DNA from: Alphaproteobacteria bacterium UBA3773
Lineage (GTDB): Bacteria; Pseudomonadota; Alphaproteobacteria; RF32; CAG-239
NCBI GenBank assembly: GCA_002372275.1
Contig: DFFP01000025.1
Location: 1-64,000 of the forward strand
DNA: 64,000 nt
Direction of reading: 5' to 3'
The notes under the pieces are model-generated. The model was not told where the DNA came from. It did no database searches and saw nothing but the letters and a program-made list of their open reading frames with translations. Below are positions 60,351 to 64,000 of this stretch, one piece after another. Position numbers and translations under genes: made by a program. Positions within the stretch are counted from its first letter, which is position 1. Each line of letters opens with the position of its first letter.

Positions 60351-62444
60351 TTATTCCTGACTTTCCTCTTTTTCTTTTTTCTCTTCCCAATCTGCCCATT
60401 CTTTTTGTCTTAAGTATTCTTCATTTGCTTTGGGTTTGTTGTTCTGCATGGCATCGCCCGTGCCTTCTAAAATTTTTCCGGGAACTTTCCATACATTTCC
60501 GACACCTTTAAGGAATTTATCACCGTATTTTTGAGTGTATGCCTCTCCATAATCTAGGACATTTTTGACGACAAATTTGGTGCGCCTATAACCATTTCTA
60601 ACAGATTCACGAAGATCTACACCATTTTGAAGAGCTTTACTTGAAGCATTAATTGCTCCATTAACAATTATATCCGGTGTTTTTAAGGCAGCATTAGCAA
60701 TTTTTAAGTGGGTTGTGGAAGCGACCGACGCAACTTTCGATGCAGTTCTGTAAAAACTTGTTGCTATGTTACGGCGAATGCGTTTTTGTGCCCAATTAAC
60801 CCATCCGTCTTCAGATTTTTCAGCTAATTTTCCATTATTGATGCGATCAACGTTTCTGTTTGCCCAATTAGCAATTTTTTGAGTTCTTCCTTCCAACATA
60901 TTACTGAGTTTTTCTGAACTTTTATGGCGCCATTTGGCTAATTTATTTTCTGAAAACGCTTGTTTTATTTCTTCTGCTTTATTGTTAATTTTTTGATTTA
61001 GATCGTTTAGAGGACCTTTTTTAAGCAATTTTCTATCAAGCGAATCCTTGAGAATTTCAAGTTTTTCATTTGCCTCTTGTTGATTTTGAGCATGCCACTC
61101 GGCAGCTTTTTGAGGGATATCCAGCACGCCGGAATTGTTAATGGCTTGCCTCAAAGCTGACGGATTGGCGTTTCTTTGTGCTTCATTTTGACGAATCTGG
61201 GCATTGATATTGTCTATATTGTTTTGGTAATTTTCTTTTTTTGTTTGTGCCTGTTGGGCAACAGTTTCGTTGGCAGCATTTTTTTGTTCGGCAACGTGTG
61301 CTTGAAAAGCTTCTCTTCCCTCGCCGGAGAGTATGGCTGAACCAAGGGTGCTTTTAAGCCCGAATTTAATATTATTACCTCTTTGCTTAAAATATTTTTC
61401 TACGGAAGCGCCACCGCTTCTAAGATTTGCTAATGCCTTCTTGCTTGTTTCTTTCGGATTTCGAATGGCAACGCCTGCCTGATGTATACCGCTTTTGATT
61501 TGATTATGATATTTCCCTTGTATGAGTTTTCCGGTACCTGATACAACGTGTCCGCCTAAATTGTTTACAACATCACGTGTATAGGCGGCCACAGGTGCCA
61601 CGGCTTTTTGTTTGACAAAGTCAACGCCTTGGGTTGAGAGCATATGCATTGGTGAGGCTTTTGAGCCTTTACCAAACATTTGATCGGGGAAAAATTTGTC
61701 AACATAATCCGGAATGGTGGATCCAATCATTTTCATGCCATAAATGAGGACAACAACAATAAGTAAAAATGTACCGGAAGTAAGTGAAAATGTTTCAGAA
61801 ACAAATGTCGTTTTATTGTGTGTTAAGGCATCCATAATAGGTGGAAGAGCACCTAAAGCTTCAATCAGCATATTTAATGCATAGGCGGTTGTGATGGAAA
61901 GAAAAACAAGAATGCCGGCACTTTTTAAGAAAACACTGATACAAACCATGAGTTTGTCTTTGGTCCATGAAAACGGCCATAAAGCAATTGCAATCGGCAG
62001 AACGATAATTGAAAAACCCAATTTAAATGAAACATCTACAATATAAAACGTGACACTTAACACGAGCATAAATCCGAAACAATAAACAATTGCACCGCAA
62101 AGCCATATCGGAATGTTTGCCCAATCAAAAAGATGGATACCTAAAACTGTAGCCTCCCACGGATCACCATAAACAGCATGACACATTAAAGTATCTCCTA
62201 AGACCTGGATACTTATCAGGTTATCCGAAATATTTTGAACGCTGTTTGAAAAATTATTTAACAAGCTTATGGGGATAATACTGCCTTTTAAGGAAACATC
62301 TTGGAATGTAGGCTTAGCTTTTGCTTTAAGAACTGCACATTTACTTTGTTTTTCAGACCTCGAAAGAGCATAACCCTCAGAAGTCGGCAAAACAAAAAAG
62401 GTTGTTAAAATAAGTAAAAGAAATATGCATATCTTTTTAACCAC
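60351..62444 (-). CDS. VirB6/TrbL-like protein, second membrane module with long tail
   Basis: A 697-residue protein starting at GTG 62444, with GGAGG upstream inside the preceding gene. A signal peptide (MVKKICIFLLLILTTFFVLP) precedes a short periplasmic part with one Cys pair. Five or six membrane segments (about 90-270) contain LSVTFYIVDVSFKLGFSIIVLPIAIALWPFSWTKD, parallel to the partial protein at 63200 and to the middle of the fusion protein at 56636. The C-terminal 430 residues are charged, Gln/Asn/Lys-rich and probably cytosolic, with coiled-coil potential. The gene overlaps the upstream one by 8 bp and is 4 bp from the next. Probable inner-membrane channel of a T4SS-like machine. Confidence 0.8.
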   Translation of the reverse strand: MVKKICIFLLLILTTFFVLPTSEGYALSRSEKQSKCAVLKAKAKPTFQDVSLKGSIIPISLLNNFSNSVQNISDNLISIQVLGDTLMCHAVYGDPWEATVLGIHLFDWANIPIWLCGAIVYCFGFMLVLSVTFYIVDVSFKLGFSIIVLPIAIALWPFSWTKDKLMVCISVFLKSAGILVFLSITTAYALNMLIEALGALPPIMDALTHNKTTFVSETFSLTSGTFLLIVVVLIYGMKMIGSTIPDYVDKFFPDQMFGKGSKASPMHMLSTQGVDFVKQKAVAPVAAYTRDVVNNLGGHVVSGTGKLIQGKYHNQIKSGIHQAGVAIRNPKETSKKALANLRSGGASVEKYFKQRGNNIKFGLKSTLGSAILSGEGREAFQAHVAEQKNAANETVAQQAQTKKENYQNNIDNINAQIRQNEAQRNANPSALRQAINNSGVLDIPQKAAEWHAQNQQEANEKLEILKDSLDRKLLKKGPLNDLNQKINNKAEEIKQAFSENKLAKWRHKSSEKLSNMLEGRTQKIANWANRNVDRINNGKLAEKSEDGWVNWAQKRIRRNIATSFYRTASKVASVASTTHLKIANAALKTPDIIVNGAINASSKALQNGVDLRESVRNGYRRTKFVVKNVLDYGEAYTQKYGDKFLKGVGNVWKVPGKILEGTGDAMQNNKPKANEEYLRQKEWADWEEKKEKEESQE

Positions 62445-63198
62445 CGCTTCCTCCGTTGATATATGTTTGTACTATATTGTTTCCGAGTGCTGAAACGGAA
62501 TCGGCTACATCAATACCCATTTCTAGAATAGGAACGAGTGTGTAATGTAAAATAGTGGACATGCCGGAATTAATAATCACAAGAGCCAATACAACCTTAA
62601 AGCATTGAACAAAAAATTCTTGCAAAAGTTTCATCGGTTCAACGGAAGTAAACGCTGTGACATTTTTGAAAACAAAAAAAGCCAGCCAGATCATCATACA
62701 CACAAGTGCAACCGCATTGGCTGCCTGCCGGGATATATCATAGGCATGGGAAGCTGCTGTGATAAAGGCAGAGATAAGAGTTTTAATAATAATGCAACCG
62801 TAACAGGTGGAATATTTTATAAAGAAATTTGACGCAATACACTGTTTGCCTCTTCGGTGTGAACCTTCTATAAGACCAAGGTACCCGTTGTAGGTGTCAC
62901 CTGAAATACCGCCATCTTTTGCATGTGAACAATCACCCGAAGGTTTTGATGACGAGCAATAAAAAACTTCTTTGTGCTTTTGTTGAATACACAGTGTCCA
63001 CATGTTACATTCCCACTCATGGCATTTATAACATTTGTTGTCTTTTAGATTACACATGTTCATATCGCCATCATCCTTCATACCGCATACAACTTCGACT
63101 TTTCCGCTTGAGGGATCGGGCATTAAACGCTGAGATAAAGCAGGTTTTGAACTTAAGATTAACAAGAAGAGAAGAATATGAAAGAAGATATGTTTCAT
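62437..63198 (-). CDS. VirB6/TrbL-like protein, first membrane module
   Basis: A 253-residue protein with signal peptide (cleavage near ALSQ), a Cys-rich periplasmic region (CNLKDNKCYKCHEWECNMWTLC), the CYGC motif near 130, and membrane segments AVALVCMMIWLAFFVFKN and EFFVQCFKVVLALVIINSG. CYGC...KNVTAFTSVEPMKLLQEFFVQCFKVV aligns with CYFC...KNIAALQAVKPSKMIQEWLVQAFRVL in the fusion protein at 56636. It lacks the second membrane module, which is provided by the next gene (60351). The two genes overlap by 8 bp, so this looks like a split version of the fused protein. Confidence 0.78.
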   Translation of the reverse strand: MKHIFFHILLFLLILSSKPALSQRLMPDPSSGKVEVVCGMKDDGDMNMCNLKDNKCYKCHEWECNMWTLCIQQKHKEVFYCSSSKPSGDCSHAKDGGISGDTYNGYLGLIEGSHRRGKQCIASNFFIKYSTCYGCIIIKTLISAFITAASHAYDISRQAANAVALVCMMIWLAFFVFKNVTAFTSVEPMKLLQEFFVQCFKVVLALVIINSGMSTILHYTLVPILEMGIDVADSVSALGNNIVQTYINGGSGG

Positions 63199-63199
63199 T

Positions 63200-64000
63200 T
63201 TATTCTCTCCCTGCCAGTTTGTTCATGCGCTCTTGCATTTCTTGTTTCATATGTTGAGCTTTTTCATGAATCTCTTTTAACTTTTGATTTTTATCAATAA
63301 CGGATGTAAATACTTTGCTTGCGCCTGCAGTAAAGGAAGAAAGAACTTTTTTAGCAGCAGAAGCTGCCGCTTTTGCAATTTTCTTTTGGAAATCTGTTCC
63401 GGCACCGCCGCCGACAAGTGTGCCCGCTAAGGCAACCGAAATTTCAATACTCTTTAAAACCAAAAATCCGATTAAAATGAGTGATAATGGCATAATCCCG
63501 GCATCAGTAAAGTTTTCGGTTATAAAAAGATCGTAGTTGTTAAGTATAATCATTTGCATTGCGGCCAGCGACATAGAAACCATAATGGCTATAAATGCCA
63601 TAATAGCCGCCGAATTTAAAACTGATACAAAACCTGTTTTCGTCCATTTTCGGCTGAATTTGAACGGATAAGCCATAATAAAACAAGGAAGAAGTATTAA
63701 CATAATTGTCATGCGGAAAATACTATCGATGATATAAAAAACAAAATCAAGTTTTACAATAGCAAAAATGGCAAATAAAATAATCCCGCAAACAACAGAG
63801 GATAAAGAGGCAATACCTAAAAGTTTTGTTGCAAGTTGAAAACCGATGTTCATACGATCGTTAACCGCACAGGTCAAACACTGCATCATAAAAGAAGGAC
63901 CTTGCGGAAAATGATTGGCATCGACAACTTCCAAAGCAGGAGGTTCGCATACAATCGGTTGATCATAAATGAGGCAAAAGCCGTCTTCTTCGTTTCCGAG
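63200..64000 (-). CDS. VirB6/TrbL-like protein, second membrane module (5' end outside window)
   Basis: The frame is open through the window edge, so the start lies to the right of 64000; upstream residues include CLIYDQPIVCEPPALEVVDANHF. Visible are a CLTC motif, then membrane segments including FVFYIIDSIFRMTIMLILLPCFIMAYPFKFSRKWTK and VLNSAAIMAFIAIMVSMSLAA, matching the second module of the proteins at 60351 and 56636. The C-terminal part is short, Ala/Lys-rich and helical. Only one base separates it from the next gene, so it belongs to the same operon. Probably part of a multi-VirB6 T4SS-like locus. Confidence 0.75.
   Translation of the reverse strand, partial: LGNEEDGFCLIYDQPIVCEPPALEVVDANHFPQGPSFMMQCLTCAVNDRMNIGFQLATKLLGIASLSSVVCGIILFAIFAIVKLDFVFYIIDSIFRMTIMLILLPCFIMAYPFKFSRKWTKTGFVSVLNSAAIMAFIAIMVSMSLAAMQMIILNNYDLFITENFTDAGIMPLSLILIGFLVLKSIEISVALAGTLVGGGAGTDFQKKIAKAAASAAKKVLSSFTAGASKVFTSVIDKNQKLKEIHEKAQHMKQEMQERMNKLAGRE

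Noticed and set aside
62437..62444. Frameshift splitting one VirB6-like gene into the genes at 62437 and 60351
   Set aside because: The downstream gene has its own GGAGG site, GTG start and signal peptide, and the short overlap is typical of coupled genes.

Overview
The window is a chromosomal segment of an AT-rich alphaproteobacterium. This rests on the rho / coaE-dnaQ junction, rsmG-parA-parB with perfect parS sites, mnmG, mnmE, tolC next to a PopZ-type (DUF2497) protein, and a valyl-tRNA synthetase of the short type also seen in Rickettsia. The BspA-like secreted proteins, split VirB6-like proteins and low GC suggest a host-associated or gut lineage; that last step is inference.

Layout. 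0.2-7 kb: BI-1 membrane protein, gyrB, OmpA-like lipoprotein, valS. 7-8.7 kb: a repeat cluster, a secreted LRR protein and a structured leader RNA. 8.8-13.6 kb: mini-PopZ, tolC, gltX, rho. 13.6-14.0 kb: AT-rich rho-coaE gap with several DnaA boxes, the probable chromosomal origin. 14-24 kb: coaE, dnaQ, two M50-like membrane peptidases, peptidoglycan recycling genes, a TetR regulator, thioredoxin with an FTR-like iron-sulphur protein, and parB-parA-rsmG. 24-35 kb: an operator-flanked membrane protein, a PHP phosphatase, mnmG, a second RNA/secreted-protein/repeat cassette, mnmE, mutS, a PhoR-like kinase. 35-42.4 kb (minus strand): sufS-sufT-sufE-sucC-sucD-comF, then dsbD-like and a kinase-fold gene. 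42.5-50.8 kb: a secreted protein, a tripartite RND pump, the third RNA/secreted-protein/repeat cassette, and an MliC-like lipoprotein. 50.8-64 kb (minus strand): a T4SS-like locus with several VirB6/TrbL-like proteins, an M23-peptidase fusion, an XRE regulator, an acidic repeat protein and a secretin-like lipoprotein.

The main novelty is a cassette present three times. A roughly 160-260 nt RNA with its own promoter, a pseudoknot supported by compensatory changes, and an intrinsic terminator lies just upstream of a Sec-exported LRR/YD-like protein. The protein ends in a conserved 25-26 residue C-terminal tail, and a cluster of palindromic repeats lies downstream. A fourth tail-bearing gene lacks both the RNA and the repeats. 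The second novelty is the T4SS-like locus, where the same two membrane modules occur both as separate Sec-exported proteins and fused to an M23 peptidase with a long YD-repeat-like tail.
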